Notes: generated from the sequence alone by a model not told the origin. A stretch of DNA of 64,000 nt from Actinacidiphila yanglinensis (GCF_900107965.1 NZ_FNVU01000002.1:310001-374000), one strand, 5' to 3'; positions 1-8,034 are shown, counted from the stretch's first letter. Made by a program: numbers and translations.

Positions 1-1
1 C

Positions 2-493
2 GAGGAGGTGCTCGACCGCACCGCCGAGGTCCGGGCGCTGGCAGGGCGCTACCGCTTCGCCGAGCGGATGGTGATCACCTCGCGCGGATACGGCTACCCC
101 ACGGCGAAGGAGGCGGCGCTCAAACTGATGGAGACCAGCTACATCCCCGCGCTCGCCTACTCCGGCGCCGACCTGCTGCACGGGCCGCTGGCGATGGTCG
201 ACAACATCTCCCCGGTCATCGCGATCGTCACCGAGGGCCAGGGCGGACAGGCCCTCCAGCCGGTGCTCGACCGGCTGCGCGGGCGCGGGGCCGACCTGGT
301 CGTGGTCGGCCCCAAGCGCCAGGTCGAGGCGGCCTCGGGCGGCTTCGTGCTGTCCACCGGGCGCCTGCCGGAGGCGCTCCAACCCGTCCTGGAGATCCTG
401 CCGTTGCAGCGGCTCGCGTTCGAGGTCTCGGTGGCGCGCGGCCAGGACCCGGACTCCCCGCGCGGCCTGGCGAAGGTCACCGAGACGCGGTAG
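2..493 (+). CDS. SIS-domain sugar-phosphate protein, 3' part
   Basis: The 5' end lies outside the window; 163 codons remain. The visible part matches the C-terminal SIS (sugar isomerase) domain of the GlmS/AgaS/NagB-II type: 'SRGYGYPTAKEAALKLMETSYI' followed by 'SGADLLHGPLAMV', the Lys-Glu and His-Gly-Pro positions typical of glucosamine-6-phosphate isomerase/deaminase-like SIS proteins. It ends with 'LPLQRLAFEVSVARGQDPDSPRGLAKVTETR', also typical of this family. Such proteins act on amino-sugar phosphates in the cytosol. A DasR-like operator 1.8 kb downstream would suit an amino-sugar neighbourhood, but the exact reaction cannot be set from this fragment. Confidence 0.8.
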   Translation, partial: EEVLDRTAEVRALAGRYRFAERMVITSRGYGYPTAKEAALKLMETSYIPALAYSGADLLHGPLAMVDNISPVIAIVTEGQGGQALQPVLDRLRGRGADLVVVGPKRQVEAASGGFVLSTGRLPEALQPVLEILPLQRLAFEVSVARGQDPDSPRGLAKVTETR

Positions 494-549
494 CGGGCCT
501 TCCCACGCCGGCCTGCGAGGTCCGCCGGGCCGGACGATCGCGCCGCCGG

Positions 550-1401
550 TCAGACGATCGAGCCGCCGGACGCGTCGAGCCAGTGGCCGGTGATCCACCG
601 GGCGTCGTCCGAGGCGAGGAACGCGACGACGTCGGCGATGTCCGCGGGGGTGCCCACTCGGCCGAGAGCGGAGTACGCGGCGGCCTGCTCCCAGGCGGCC
701 GGGGTGGCGCGGATGATGGGGGCGGTGTTGTCGGTGTCCACGATCCCGGGGGCGACCGCGTTGACGGTGATGCCGCGCGGCCCGAGCGTCTTGGACAGGT
801 CGCGGGTGAAGAGGTCGAGCGCGGCCTTGGACATGGAGTAGGCGATCAGGTCGTGCAGGACGGCGGTCCTGGTCAGGCCGGTGGAGATGTTGACGATGCG
901 GCCGCCGTCCCGCATCCGGGGGAGGGCGGCGCGGGTGAGGAAGAAAGGGGCGCGGGTGTTGACCGCGAGGAGCCGGTCGAACTCGGCCCGGCCGATCGCG
1001 GCGAAGGGGCTCGCCGATCCGATGCCGGCGTTGTTGACGAGGATGTCCAGCCCGTCCGCGGCCCGGTCGAAGGCCGCCCACAGCGCCTCCGGGGCGTCCG
1101 GGTCCGCCAGGTCGGCGCCGAGCGCGAAGGCGGTGCCGCCGGCCGCCTCGATCGCGGCGACGGTCTCGTGGGCCGCGTCCGCGTTGCTGCCGTAGTGCAC
1201 GCCGACCCTGGCGCCGTCACGGGCCAGCCGCAGGGCTGTCCCGCGGCCGATGCCGCGGCTGCCGCCCGTGACGAGCGCGGTCCTGCCGGTGAGCCGCCCA
1301 CCGCTCGTGGCCGTCTCCGGATCGGCGGTCGGGGCGGTCCCCGCACCCGTCGCCGTCCCTGCTGCCGTACGTGTACCCGCCCTCGTGACGGTGGTCGTCA
1401 T
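550..1401 (-). CDS. SDR family oxidoreductase
   Basis: A 283-residue short-chain dehydrogenase/reductase. The Rossmann motif TGGSRGIG lies at residues 45-52, NNAG at 123-126, and the catalytic Ser/Tyr/Lys in NIST (about 171-174) and YSMSK (Y188, K192). It resembles 3-oxoacyl-ACP reductase-like enzymes; substrate unknown, NAD(P)(H)-dependent. The ATG at 1401 is chosen over an upstream in-frame start (1458) because GAGAG sits just before it and the first ~38 residues are already low-complexity (Thr/Ala/Gly-rich). It is divergent from a TetR gene, with two matching operator-like sequences between them, so the TetR protein probably represses it. Confidence 0.9.
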   Translation of the reverse strand: MTTTVTRAGTRTAAGTATGAGTAPTADPETATSGGRLTGRTALVTGGSRGIGRGTALRLARDGARVGVHYGSNADAAHETVAAIEAAGGTAFALGADLADPDAPEALWAAFDRAADGLDILVNNAGIGSASPFAAIGRAEFDRLLAVNTRAPFFLTRAALPRMRDGGRIVNISTGLTRTAVLHDLIAYSMSKAALDLFTRDLSKTLGPRGITVNAVAPGIVDTDNTAPIIRATPAAWEQAAAYSALGRVGTPADIADVVAFLASDDARWITGHWLDASGGSIV

Positions 1402-1418
1402 CGCCCGCTCTCTTTCTG

Positions 1419-1430
1419 TATCGCACGCTA
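1419..1430 (-). promoter_or_regulatory. Putative TetR operator 1
   Basis: TATCGCACGCTA, an imperfect palindrome (TAnCGnnCGnTA), 18 bases upstream of the SDR start. It matches the site at 1465-1476 read on the opposite strand at 10 of 12 positions. Confidence 0.55.
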
Positions 1431-1464
1431 CAAAATGGCCTGCGGGGGAACGTACCACATTCTC

Positions 1465-1476
1465 TAGCGGGCGTTA
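1465..1476 (+). promoter_or_regulatory. Putative TetR operator 2
   Basis: TAGCGGGCGTTA; its complement TAACGCCCGCTA matches the 1419 site at 10 of 12 positions. It lies 12 bases before the TetR start codon, where binding would give autorepression. Confidence 0.55.
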
Positions 1477-1488
1477 TAGAATCACCGC

Positions 1489-2154
1489 ATGGTTCCTCCC
1501 CGCCCGCGTGGCCGCCCGCGCGCTTTCGACCGCGAAGCCGCTCTCGACCAGGCGGTGCGTGCTTTCTGGGAGCAGGGCTACGAGGCCACGTCCGTCGCGG
1601 ACCTCACCCGGGCGATGGGCATCGGGGCGCCGAGCCTCTACGCGGCCTTCGGTGACAAGCGGGCCCTGTTCGCGGAGGTGGTCGAGGCCTACGGCGCCCG
1701 CTACGGGGCCTACGGCGAACGCGCGCTCGCCGAGGAGCCGTCCGCCCGCGCCGCGGTGGCCCGCATGCTGCGGGAGGCGGCGTACGCGTTCACGGGCGAG
1801 GCCCGGCCGCGCGGCTGCCTCGTGATCAGCGCGGCCGTGAACTGCACGACCCCCGAGGTGAGCGCCGGGCTGCTGGCCCGGCGCGAGGCCAACGTCGCCG
1901 CGATCCGCGACCGGATCCGGGATTCCGTCGACGCGGGCGAACTCCCCGCGGACACCGATCCCGGCGCGCTCGCCCGCTACACGGGCGCTGTCATCCAGGG
2001 CATGTCGCAGCAGGCCCGCGACGGTGCCACCAGGGAGGAGCTGAGCGCGATGGCCGAACTGGCCCTGCGGGCCTGGCCGTCGGAGCCGCACACACTTCGG
2101 GCCGCGGTGCCGGGAGAGGACCCTCAACCTCTCCAGCACCGCAGCCCGGAGTAG
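1489..2154 (+). CDS. TetR/AcrR family transcriptional regulator
   Basis: A 221-residue regulator. The N-terminal helix-turn-helix spans about residues 12-55 ('DREAALDQAVRAFWEQGYEATSVADLTRAMGIGAPSLYAAFGDKRALF'), the classic TetR_N pattern. The C-terminal ligand domain is all-helical with 'GCLVISAAVNC', resembling the YxaF/AcrR-type branch. It is divergent from the SDR gene 87 bases away; paired TAnCGnnCGnTA boxes in the gap suggest it represses both genes. The ligand is unknown. Its last 20 residues look disordered. Confidence 0.9.
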   Translation: MVPPRPRGRPRAFDREAALDQAVRAFWEQGYEATSVADLTRAMGIGAPSLYAAFGDKRALFAEVVEAYGARYGAYGERALAEEPSARAAVARMLREAAYAFTGEARPRGCLVISAAVNCTTPEVSAGLLARREANVAAIRDRIRDSVDAGELPADTDPGALARYTGAVIQGMSQQARDGATREELSAMAELALRAWPSEPHTLRAAVPGEDPQPLQHRSPE

Positions 2155-2302
2155 CCGTCGGCGCCGTGGTCGGACGGGTGTGCGGTGCCCTCCGACCCGA
2201 TAGGGCCGACCAGTGAGGCGTCCGGCGTAGTCAGGGCAGAGAACGCCTTGGCCTCGATCCGTCCTCCTGTGCGGGGAGAACGGAGGTCTTTCCGATCCGT
2301 AT

Positions 2303-2318
2303 TGTGGACTAGACCAGT
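2303..2318. promoter_or_regulatory. DasR-responsive element (dre)-like site
   Basis: TGTGGACTAGACCAGT. Its reverse complement matches the DasR consensus A(G/C)TGGTCTAGACCA(G/C)T at 14 of 16 positions. It lies 109 bases upstream of the PdtaS-like kinase gene, in the 272-base gap after tetR. DasR is the GntR-family GlcNAc-responsive regulator of streptomycetes. Confidence 0.55.
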
Positions 2319-2426
2319 GGGCCTTGTCCATGGGTGTGCCACGGATTCGGTCCGTGAATTCCCCGTGCGCCGTGCCGCGAAACGCTCAGGACCGCACAGC
2401 TTCCGCCGGAAGGTACGCTCGCAGGC

Positions 2427-3887
2427 GTGCCCTCCATGAACGATCTCGTCCGCGAGCACACCGGCCTCGACGCCTCCGACCTCGAATGGCTGCACCTGCT
2501 CGTCTCGGAGTGGCAGCTGCTCTCCGACCTGTCCTTCGCCGATCTCGTGCTGTGGGTGCCCACCCGCGACGGCACCCGGTACGTCTCGGTCGCCCAGATG
2601 CGGCCCAACACCGGCCCCACCTCGTACCAGGACGACATGGTCGGCCACCTGGTGCCGCGCGGCCGCCGCCCGCTGCTGGACGCGGCCCTGGACGAGGGGC
2701 GGATCGTCCGCGAGGGCGATCCGGAGTGGCGGGAGGAGGTGCCGGTGCGGGTGGAGTCCATCCCGGTCCGGCGCGACGGCCGGGTGCTCGGGGTGATCGC
2801 CCGCAACACCAACCTGCTGACCGTGCGCACCCCCAGCCGGCTGGAGCTGACCTACCTGCAGAGCGCCTCCGACCTGGCGCAGATGATCGCCGCGGGGTCC
2901 TTCCCGTTCCCGGCCGAGCAGGTCGACATGGACGCGTCGCCCCGGGCCGGCGACGGCCTGATCCGGCTGGACGCCGACGGCATCGTGCAGTACGCCAGCC
3001 CCAACGCGCTGTCCGCCTACCACCGGCTGGGCCTGGCCGCCGACCTGGTCGGCCACCACCTGGGCCAGGCCACCGCCGAACTCGCCCCGGAGCGCGGCCC
3101 GGTGGAGGAGGCGCTGGTGAAGCTCGCCAGCGGCTGGGCGCCCCGGGAGTTCGAGGTCGAGGCGGGCGACGGGGTCATCCAGTTGCGGGCGATCCCGCTC
3201 AAACCCAAGGGCGTGCACACCGGTTCGCTGGTGCTGCTGCGCGACGTCACCGAACTGCGCCGCCGCGAGCGGGAGCTGATCACCAAGGACGCCACCATCC
3301 GGGAGATCCACCACCGGGTGAAGAACAACCTCCAGACGGTCGCGGCACTCCTGCGGCTGCAGGCCCGCCGGATGGACTCCGAGCGGGCCCGTGAGGCGCT
3401 GGACGAGGCGGTACGGCGGGTCGGGTCGATCGCGATCGTGCACGAGACGCTGTCGCAGAACCTGGACGAGAAGGTGGAGTTCGACGAGATCGCCGACCGG
3501 GTGCTGGCGATGGTCGCGGAGATCTCACCCGGACGGGTCGCGACCCGGCGCGGCGGCAGGTTCGGCATCCTCACCGCGGAGACGGCCACGCCGCTGTCCA
3601 TGGTGCTGACCGAACTTCTCCAGAACGCCCTCGAACACGGCTTCGGGCCGGGGGAGTCGGGCACCGTCGAGGTCCACGCGACCCGCGGCCGGGATCGGAT
3701 CGCGGTCACCGTCCAGGACGACGGGCGCGGCCTGCCGGACGGCTTCGACGCGCAGAAGGCGGGCAACCTGGGCCTCCAGATCGTCCGCACCCTGGTCGTC
3801 GGCGAGTTGGGCGGCACCTTCGACATGCTCCCGGCCCCGGCCGGCCCTGGCACCCGGGTCGTCCTCGAACTCCCCCTGGACGCCTGA
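2427..3887 (+). CDS. pdtaS: PdtaS-like sensor histidine kinase
   Basis: A 486-residue cytosolic kinase without membrane segments. The N-terminal GAF-like domain spans about 1-160, a PAS domain about 175-290, then a HisKA_2 domain with H-box 'IREIHHRVKNNLQTVAALLRLQ', and HATPase_c with 'NALEHGF', 'DDGRGLP' and 'GNLGLQIVRTLV'. This is the architecture of actinobacterial PdtaS, which phosphorylates an ANTAR-type antiterminator; no ANTAR regulator is adjacent. The GTG at 2427 is used; an ATG three codons later is possible. A dre-like site lies upstream and a strong hairpin (3935-3965) follows. It is convergent with wblE. Confidence 0.9.
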   Translation: MPSMNDLVREHTGLDASDLEWLHLLVSEWQLLSDLSFADLVLWVPTRDGTRYVSVAQMRPNTGPTSYQDDMVGHLVPRGRRPLLDAALDEGRIVREGDPEWREEVPVRVESIPVRRDGRVLGVIARNTNLLTVRTPSRLELTYLQSASDLAQMIAAGSFPFPAEQVDMDASPRAGDGLIRLDADGIVQYASPNALSAYHRLGLAADLVGHHLGQATAELAPERGPVEEALVKLASGWAPREFEVEAGDGVIQLRAIPLKPKGVHTGSLVLLRDVTELRRRERELITKDATIREIHHRVKNNLQTVAALLRLQARRMDSERAREALDEAVRRVGSIAIVHETLSQNLDEKVEFDEIADRVLAMVAEISPGRVATRRGGRFGILTAETATPLSMVLTELLQNALEHGFGPGESGTVEVHATRGRDRIAVTVQDDGRGLPDGFDAQKAGNLGLQIVRTLVVGELGGTFDMLPAPAGPGTRVVLELPLDA

Positions 3888-3934
3888 CAGACGGCGCCCG
3901 GCACCGGCCACCCGAACCGGGCCCGGACACGACG

Positions 3935-3965
3935 AGAGCCCCGTACCCATCCGGTACGGGGCTCT
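3935..3965. terminator. Bidirectional hairpin terminator
   Basis: A perfect 13-bp stem (AGAGCCCCGTACC / GGTACGGGGCTCT) with a 5-base loop between convergent pdtaS and wblE. Confidence 0.85.
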
Positions 3966-4045
3966 TCGTGATGCTGTGTGCTGCGCGTGTTGACAGGTGC
4001 TGCGCGCTGCGGCTCGGGGGTAAGGCTTGTCGGTCGTCCGGTGTC

Positions 4046-4303
4046 TCAGGCGCTGGCGTTACGGGCCCGGTTGCGGGCGGCGCGGCGCTTCATCGCACGA
4101 CGCTCGTCCTCGCTGAGGCCACCCCAGACACCGGCGTCCTGGCCGCTCTCCAGCGCCCACTGGAGGCACTGGTCCATGACGGGGCAGCGGCGACAGACGG
4201 CCTTGGCTTCCTCGATCTGCAGCAGCGCAGGACCGGTGTTGCCGATGGGGAAGAAGAGCTCGGGGTCTTCCTCGCGGCAAACGGCGCGGTGACGCCAGTC
4301 CAT
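4046..4303 (-). CDS. wblE: WhiB-family iron-sulfur regulator WblE
   Basis: An 85-residue WhiB-like protein of the WblE/WhiB1 class. The four [4Fe-4S] ligands are C9, C37, C40 and C46, followed by the GVWGG turn (58-62) and a basic C-terminus 'RRAMKRRAARNRARNASA'. The start at 4303 (MDWRHRAV) gives the normal length and is preceded by AAGGAG; a longer in-frame reading to 4372 lacks family support. WblE/WhiB1 proteins bind primary sigma factor region 4 and respond to NO. The 5' leader is long and contains inverted repeats, suggesting post-transcriptional or multi-promoter control. Confidence 0.95.
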   Translation of the reverse strand: MDWRHRAVCREEDPELFFPIGNTGPALLQIEEAKAVCRRCPVMDQCLQWALESGQDAGVWGGLSEDERRAMKRRAARNRARNASA

Positions 4304-4324
4304 GGCTGCTCCAACTCCTTGTGT

Positions 4325-4359
4325 GACAAGCAGGTTGCTTGTGAATGTGAACGCTTTCA
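4325..4359 (-). promoter_or_regulatory. Two inverted repeats before wblE
   Basis: ACAAGCA-ggt-TGCTTGT (4325-4341) and GTGAA-cgct-TTCAC (4346-4359) lie 22 and 43 bases upstream of the wblE start. They could be operators or 5'-UTR hairpins. Confidence 0.4.
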
Positions 4360-4378
4360 CGAATCCCCCCACAGGGAA

Positions 4379-4417
4379 CGGGACGCCACCCAGCCTTCGC
4401 TGGCTGGTGCGGTCCCG
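4379..4417 (-). other. Possible structured 5' leader of wblE
   Basis: Nested inverted repeat: outer CGGGAC/GTCCCG, inner CCAGC-cttc-GCTGG. It lies in the 324-base gap between wblE and the lipid kinase gene (4304-4627). That gap otherwise holds an A/T tract near 4528 and no gene I can support. Confidence 0.35.
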
Positions 4418-4627
4418 CTGGTGTGAGGTAGGAGATTCGGGCTCTCATGGGGGCCGGTTGTTCGGCCGTCCCGATCGCCAGTAAGAGACTCGCAAACCTC
4501 GGCTGGAGATACAACCCCTTCAGGAAAGTTTTTTTGGATTCCTCGGTGTCGCCTCGGTCACAGCCGTACTTCCATGGGGTGCGGGGCAGTCTAAACGTTC
4601 GAGTAAAAGGACTTTAGGCTCTTCGAC

Positions 4628-5596
4628 TTACACAATCACACGCAGTGCACGGCGTACGCCTGTGAAGGTCGCGTTCGTACGCAGCCCCAGGTGGTCACCG
4701 TCGACCTGGAAGGGCAGCGGCGCCTGCGAATGCAAGGTGAAGTCCGTCAGATCGTGCAGGGCCACCGCGTACTTGCCCCGGGGGCCCCGCTCCGGGGTGG
4801 AACGGAGCAACTGCGCGGCGTAACGCGCCCCCGCCACCGTGGACATCTTGGTGACACCCAGCACGTCGAGCGCGGTGTCGAAGGACGCCCCGGGGGACGC
4901 GTACACCGGCTTGTTGCCGAGGTAGGTCCAGGGGGCGGTGTTGCAGATTATCGCCGTGGACAGGCCGTCGACCGGGTCGTGGTCCGGCCGATCGAGCGTG
5001 ATCGTGCCGTGCCGGCGGTGCGGGTCGCTCATGAACTGGCGGGCCACCTGGCGCAGGTACAGGGAGTGCGTGGAGCGCTTGCCGGACTCCCGCTGCGCCT
5101 CGACCCGGCCGACCACCCCCGCGTCGAACCCCAGGCCCGCGCAGAAGGTGAACCAGCGCGGCGGCACGCCCTCGTCCTCGGTGCCCGGGGTGCCGCTCAC
5201 CAGGCCCAGGCCCACGGTCCGCGAGGTGCCCGCACGCAGCGCGTCCAGCAGGGCGCCGGTCGCCTCCACGGCGTCGTTGGGCAGGCCCAGCGCGCGGGCG
5301 AAGACGTTGGTCGAACCGCCCGGGACGACGGCCAGCTGCGGCAGCGCCTCCGGGTCCGGGCCGTGGTGCAGCAGGCCGTTGACGACCTCGTTGACGGTGC
5401 CGTCACCGCCGAGGGCCACGACGAGTTCGACCTCGCCCCCCTCGGCCGCCTTCCGGCCCAGGTCGCGCGCGTGCCCGCGGTACTCGGTGGTGGCGACCTC
5501 CAGTTTCAGGTCGCTCGCGAGCGCCGTACTGATGACGTCGCGGACCCGTGCGCTGGTGGTGGTGGCGGCGGGATTGACCACGAGGAGGGCACGCAT
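4628..5596 (-). CDS. Diacylglycerol/lipid kinase (YegS/DgkB family)
   Basis: A 322-residue DAGK-catalytic-domain protein: 'LLVVNPAAT' near the N-terminus, the nucleotide-binding GGDGT motif at residues 63-67 followed by NEVVNGL, and 'AVVPGGSTNVFARALGLP' about 90-110. The C-terminal beta-sandwich carries 'QVDGDHLG', typical of the family. It phosphorylates diacylglycerol or related lipids at the membrane surface. The ATG at 5596 removes a spurious 153-residue upstream extension. It is divergent from a small membrane protein gene 48 bases away, which probably shares its promoter region. It lies behind wblE, as I recall in other streptomycetes. Confidence 0.88.
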   Translation of the reverse strand: MRALLVVNPAATTTSARVRDVISTALASDLKLEVATTEYRGHARDLGRKAAEGGEVELVVALGGDGTVNEVVNGLLHHGPDPEALPQLAVVPGGSTNVFARALGLPNDAVEATGALLDALRAGTSRTVGLGLVSGTPGTEDEGVPPRWFTFCAGLGFDAGVVGRVEAQRESGKRSTHSLYLRQVARQFMSDPHRRHGTITLDRPDHDPVDGLSTAIICNTAPWTYLGNKPVYASPGASFDTALDVLGVTKMSTVAGARYAAQLLRSTPERGPRGKYAVALHDLTDFTLHSQAPLPFQVDGDHLGLRTNATFTGVRRALRVIV

Positions 5597-5644
5597 GCTC
5601 GACAGCGTACCTACGGATTTTCGCGCCCGGCTACGCTGGCAGCT

Positions 5645-6100
5645 GTGAGCCAGAAGAAGACGAAGCCCCAGCAGTCCGGCGCGGGCGGCCCGGCCGCCGG
5701 GGCGGACCCGCAGGCGCCGCCCACCGGACCGCTCCCGCTGCGGCTGACCGCCGCCGCCGCGGTGGCCGGGGTGGAAGGGCTCGCCATCGCCGCCTGGGGG
5801 GTGACGATGTTCTTCACGGGTGACGGCAAGGACGTCCTGCCCGGGTTCCTCGTGCTCGCCCTCGCGGCGCTGCCGCTGCTCGCCGCGTACGGGCTGCGCC
5901 GGGCCCGGCGGTGGAGCCGCGGGCCCGCGCTCATCATCCAGCTGATCTCGCTGCCGATCGCGTGGACCATGCTGCACAGTGACGGCGCGGGGATCGTCGC
6001 GGGGGGAGCGGTTCTCGCCGTCCTCGCCCTCGCCGGGCTGGTGCTTCTGGTGCACCCGGCGACCACCGATGCGCTGGGTATCAACAGGACCGCCGCATAA
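5645..6100 (+). CDS. Small integral membrane protein
   Basis: A 151-residue protein beginning at GTG 5645. A polar N-terminus (about 1-30, Lys/Gln/Ala-rich) is followed by three or four hydrophobic helices at about 35-58, 65-82, 92-110 and 115-135, and a short tail 'HPATTDALGINRTAA'. Function unknown; conserved between the lipid kinase and sigH in related genomes as far as I recall. No clear Shine-Dalgarno is visible, so the start could be a neighbouring codon. It is followed by a repeat block that separates it from convergent sigH. Confidence 0.75.
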   Translation: MSQKKTKPQQSGAGGPAAGADPQAPPTGPLPLRLTAAAAVAGVEGLAIAAWGVTMFFTGDGKDVLPGFLVLALAALPLLAAYGLRRARRWSRGPALIIQLISLPIAWTMLHSDGAGIVAGGAVLAVLALAGLVLLVHPATTDALGINRTAA

Positions 6101-6118
6101 CCCCTTGCCGTGCGTGCC

Positions 6119-6441
6119 CGGACCTTGCGGTCCGCTGTGGCTTGTCGCGCAGTTCCCCGCGCCCCTGGGGGGTGCCCCTTGGGGTGCGTTCTCGCCTTGC
6201 GGTGGGTGGTGGGTTGCTCGCGCAGTTCCCCGCGCTCCTGGGGGGTGCCCCTTGGGGTGCGTGGTCGCCTTGCGGTGGGTGGTGGGTTGCTCGCGCAGTT
6301 CCCCGCGCCCCTGGTTTTGTGCGGGTCCTCCGCGAGAAGAGGGCGACCACCAAGGGGCGCGGGGAACTGCGCGACAAGCCCACCACCGGCAGGTGGTCCC
6401 TCGACCGGGCAGGACGGGGCAGCCTGGAGGGTCCGCCCGGC
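6119..6441. repeat. Dispersed intergenic repeat, tandem form
   Basis: Fills the 355-base convergent gap between the membrane protein and sigH. A unit containing GCGCAGTTCCCCGCG recurs with a 73-base period (copies begin 6146, 6219, 6292). The third copy forms a perfect 21-bp inverted repeat with 6353-6373 across a 40-base loop. It ends in a CCACCGGCAGGTGGTCCCTC segment. The same composite element occurs at 54448-54622 with identical arms and the same 40-base loop length; variants lie near 9775 and 16530. Confidence 0.85.
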
Positions 6442-6455
6442 CCGCTCGGCACGAG

Positions 6456-7601
6456 CTACTCGTCGATCAGGAGCTTGTCGCGGAGCTGGGCGAGGGTGCG
6501 GGCGAGGAGGCGGCTGACGTGCATCTGGGAGATGCCGACCTCCTGCGCGATCTGCGACTGCGTCATGTTGCCGAAGAACCGCAGCAGCAGGATCGTCTTT
6601 TCACGCGGCGGGAGTTGCTCCAGGAGCGGCTTGAGGGATTCGCGGTACTCGACCCCCTCCAGGGCCTCGTCCTCGGAGCCGAGCGTGTCCGCGACGGCCG
6701 GCGACTCGTCGTCGGTGTCGGGGACGTCGAGCGAGAGGGTGCTGTACGCGTTGGCGGACTCCAGCCCCTCCAGCACCTCCTCCTCGGAGATCTTGAGGTG
6801 CTCGGCCAGTTCGTGGACGGTGGGCGCCCGGCCGTGCCGCTGGGAGAGCTCGCCGGTGGCAGTGGTCAGGGCGAGCCGCAACTCCTGGAGCCGGCGCGGG
6901 ACGCGGACCGCCCACCCCTTGTCCCTGAAGTGACGTTTGATCTCGCCGACCACCGTGGGGGTGGCGTAGGTGGAGAACTCGACCCCGCGGTCGACGTCGA
7001 ACCGGTCCACGGACTTGATCAGCCCGATCGTGGCGACCTGGGTGAGGTCGTCGAGCGGCTCGCCGCGGTTGCGGAAGCGGCGGGCGAGGTGCTCGACCAG
7101 CGGCAGGTGCATGCGGACCAGCTGGTTGCGCAGCTCGGCCCGCTCCGGTGAGCCCTCGGGCAGCTTGCCCAGCTCGACGAAGAGCGCGCGGGCCCCCGAG
7201 CGGTCGTGCGGGTCGTGCTGCTCGGCGGACTCCTGCTCGGCGGACTCCGGCGCGGCCGGTTCGTGCTCCGGCCCCTGCCCGGACGGCTCCGGCCCCTGCC
7301 CGGACGGCTCGGGCCGCTCCGGCTGCTCCGCCGGTGTCGCGCGCTCGTGCTGATCCATCCGGTCCGCCTGCTCCGCCTGCTCCGACGCGTCCATCACTTC
7401 CCTACGGTCCATCCGGCTTCGGGCCGGGCCGGGATCGGGCTCCGCCGCCCCGGGTTCGGGGTGCGGTCTTGCCGACGGCTGTGGCGGCCCACCCGCCCGC
7501 GCGCTCCCGGGATCCGGCTGCTGGGCCGGTACGGAGGCGCGCCCGCGCGCCGCGGGCACGTCGTGCTCCGCGGGTGTGCCGGGGGTGTCTGGTGGGCTCA
7601 C
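6456..7601 (-). CDS. sigH: Stress-response sigma factor SigH (SigB/F/G family)
   Basis: Up to 381 residues. About 135 acidic, Pro/Gln/Glu-rich N-terminal residues precede the sigma core: region 2 ('LVRMHLPLVEHLARRFRNRGEPLDDLTQVATIGLIKSVDRFD'), region 3 and region 4 ('LPPREKTILLLRFFGNMTQSQIAQEVGISQMHVSRLLARTL'). It directs RNA polymerase to general-stress/osmotic promoters. The gene starts 19 bases after the anti-sigma stop, so they are an operon. The extension contains a 21-bp tandem duplication encoding two PSGQGPE-type units. Known S. coelicolor SigH exists in several N-terminal forms, so internal starts (for example the M in MDRREVM or MDASEQ) are plausible. Confidence 0.93.
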   Translation of the reverse strand: MSPPDTPGTPAEHDVPAARGRASVPAQQPDPGSARAGGPPQPSARPHPEPGAAEPDPGPARSRMDRREVMDASEQAEQADRMDQHERATPAEQPERPEPSGQGPEPSGQGPEHEPAAPESAEQESAEQHDPHDRSGARALFVELGKLPEGSPERAELRNQLVRMHLPLVEHLARRFRNRGEPLDDLTQVATIGLIKSVDRFDVDRGVEFSTYATPTVVGEIKRHFRDKGWAVRVPRRLQELRLALTTATGELSQRHGRAPTVHELAEHLKISEEEVLEGLESANAYSTLSLDVPDTDDESPAVADTLGSEDEALEGVEYRESLKPLLEQLPPREKTILLLRFFGNMTQSQIAQEVGISQMHVSRLLARTLAQLRDKLLIDE

Positions 7602-7620
7602 GACGGCCGCCTCACAGCCC

Positions 7621-8034
7621 TCACGACAGCCCGGGTACGGCGCCGCGCTTCTTGTGCAGACTGATGCTGACCGTCCGGTCCTCCGCGACGGTGGAGTCCA
7701 CCTCGCCGGCCAGTGCCGACAGCACCGTCCAGGCGAAGGTGTCCCGCTCCGGGGCCCGGCCGTCGGTGGTCGGCGCCGACACGGTGACCCACAGCGAGTC
7801 CCCGACCAGCCGGAACACGCAGCTCAGCACCGAACCGGGCACGGCCTGCTGCAAGAGGATCGCGCACGCCTCGTCGACGGCGATCCGCAGATCCTCGATC
7901 TCGTCGAGGGTGAAGTCCAGCCGGGCCGCGAGTCCGGCCGTGGCCGTCCGCAGTACCGACAGATACGCTCCCGCCGCGGGCAGCCGGACCTCGACGAAGT
8001 CCTTCGACCCGGGCTCGCCTGCGATCTGGGACAC
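7621..8034 (-). CDS. ushX: Anti-sigma factor with HATPase fold
   Basis: A 137-residue SpoIIAB/RsbW-like kinase-fold protein: 'EVRLPAAGAYLSVLRTATAGLAARLDFTLDEIEDLRIAVDEACAILLQQA' carries the N-box (DEACAILL), followed by a beta-rich half ending 'DRTVSISLHKKRG'. It binds and inhibits SigH, encoded directly downstream. GTG 8034 is preferred: GGAGG lies five bases ahead and the product begins with the conserved SQIAGEPGS. A TTG at 8046 would add four residues. The promoter for both genes should lie in 8035-8189. Confidence 0.88.
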   Translation of the reverse strand: MSQIAGEPGSKDFVEVRLPAAGAYLSVLRTATAGLAARLDFTLDEIEDLRIAVDEACAILLQQAVPGSVLSCVFRLVGDSLWVTVSAPTTDGRAPERDTFAWTVLSALAGEVDSTVAEDRTVSISLHKKRGAVPGLS

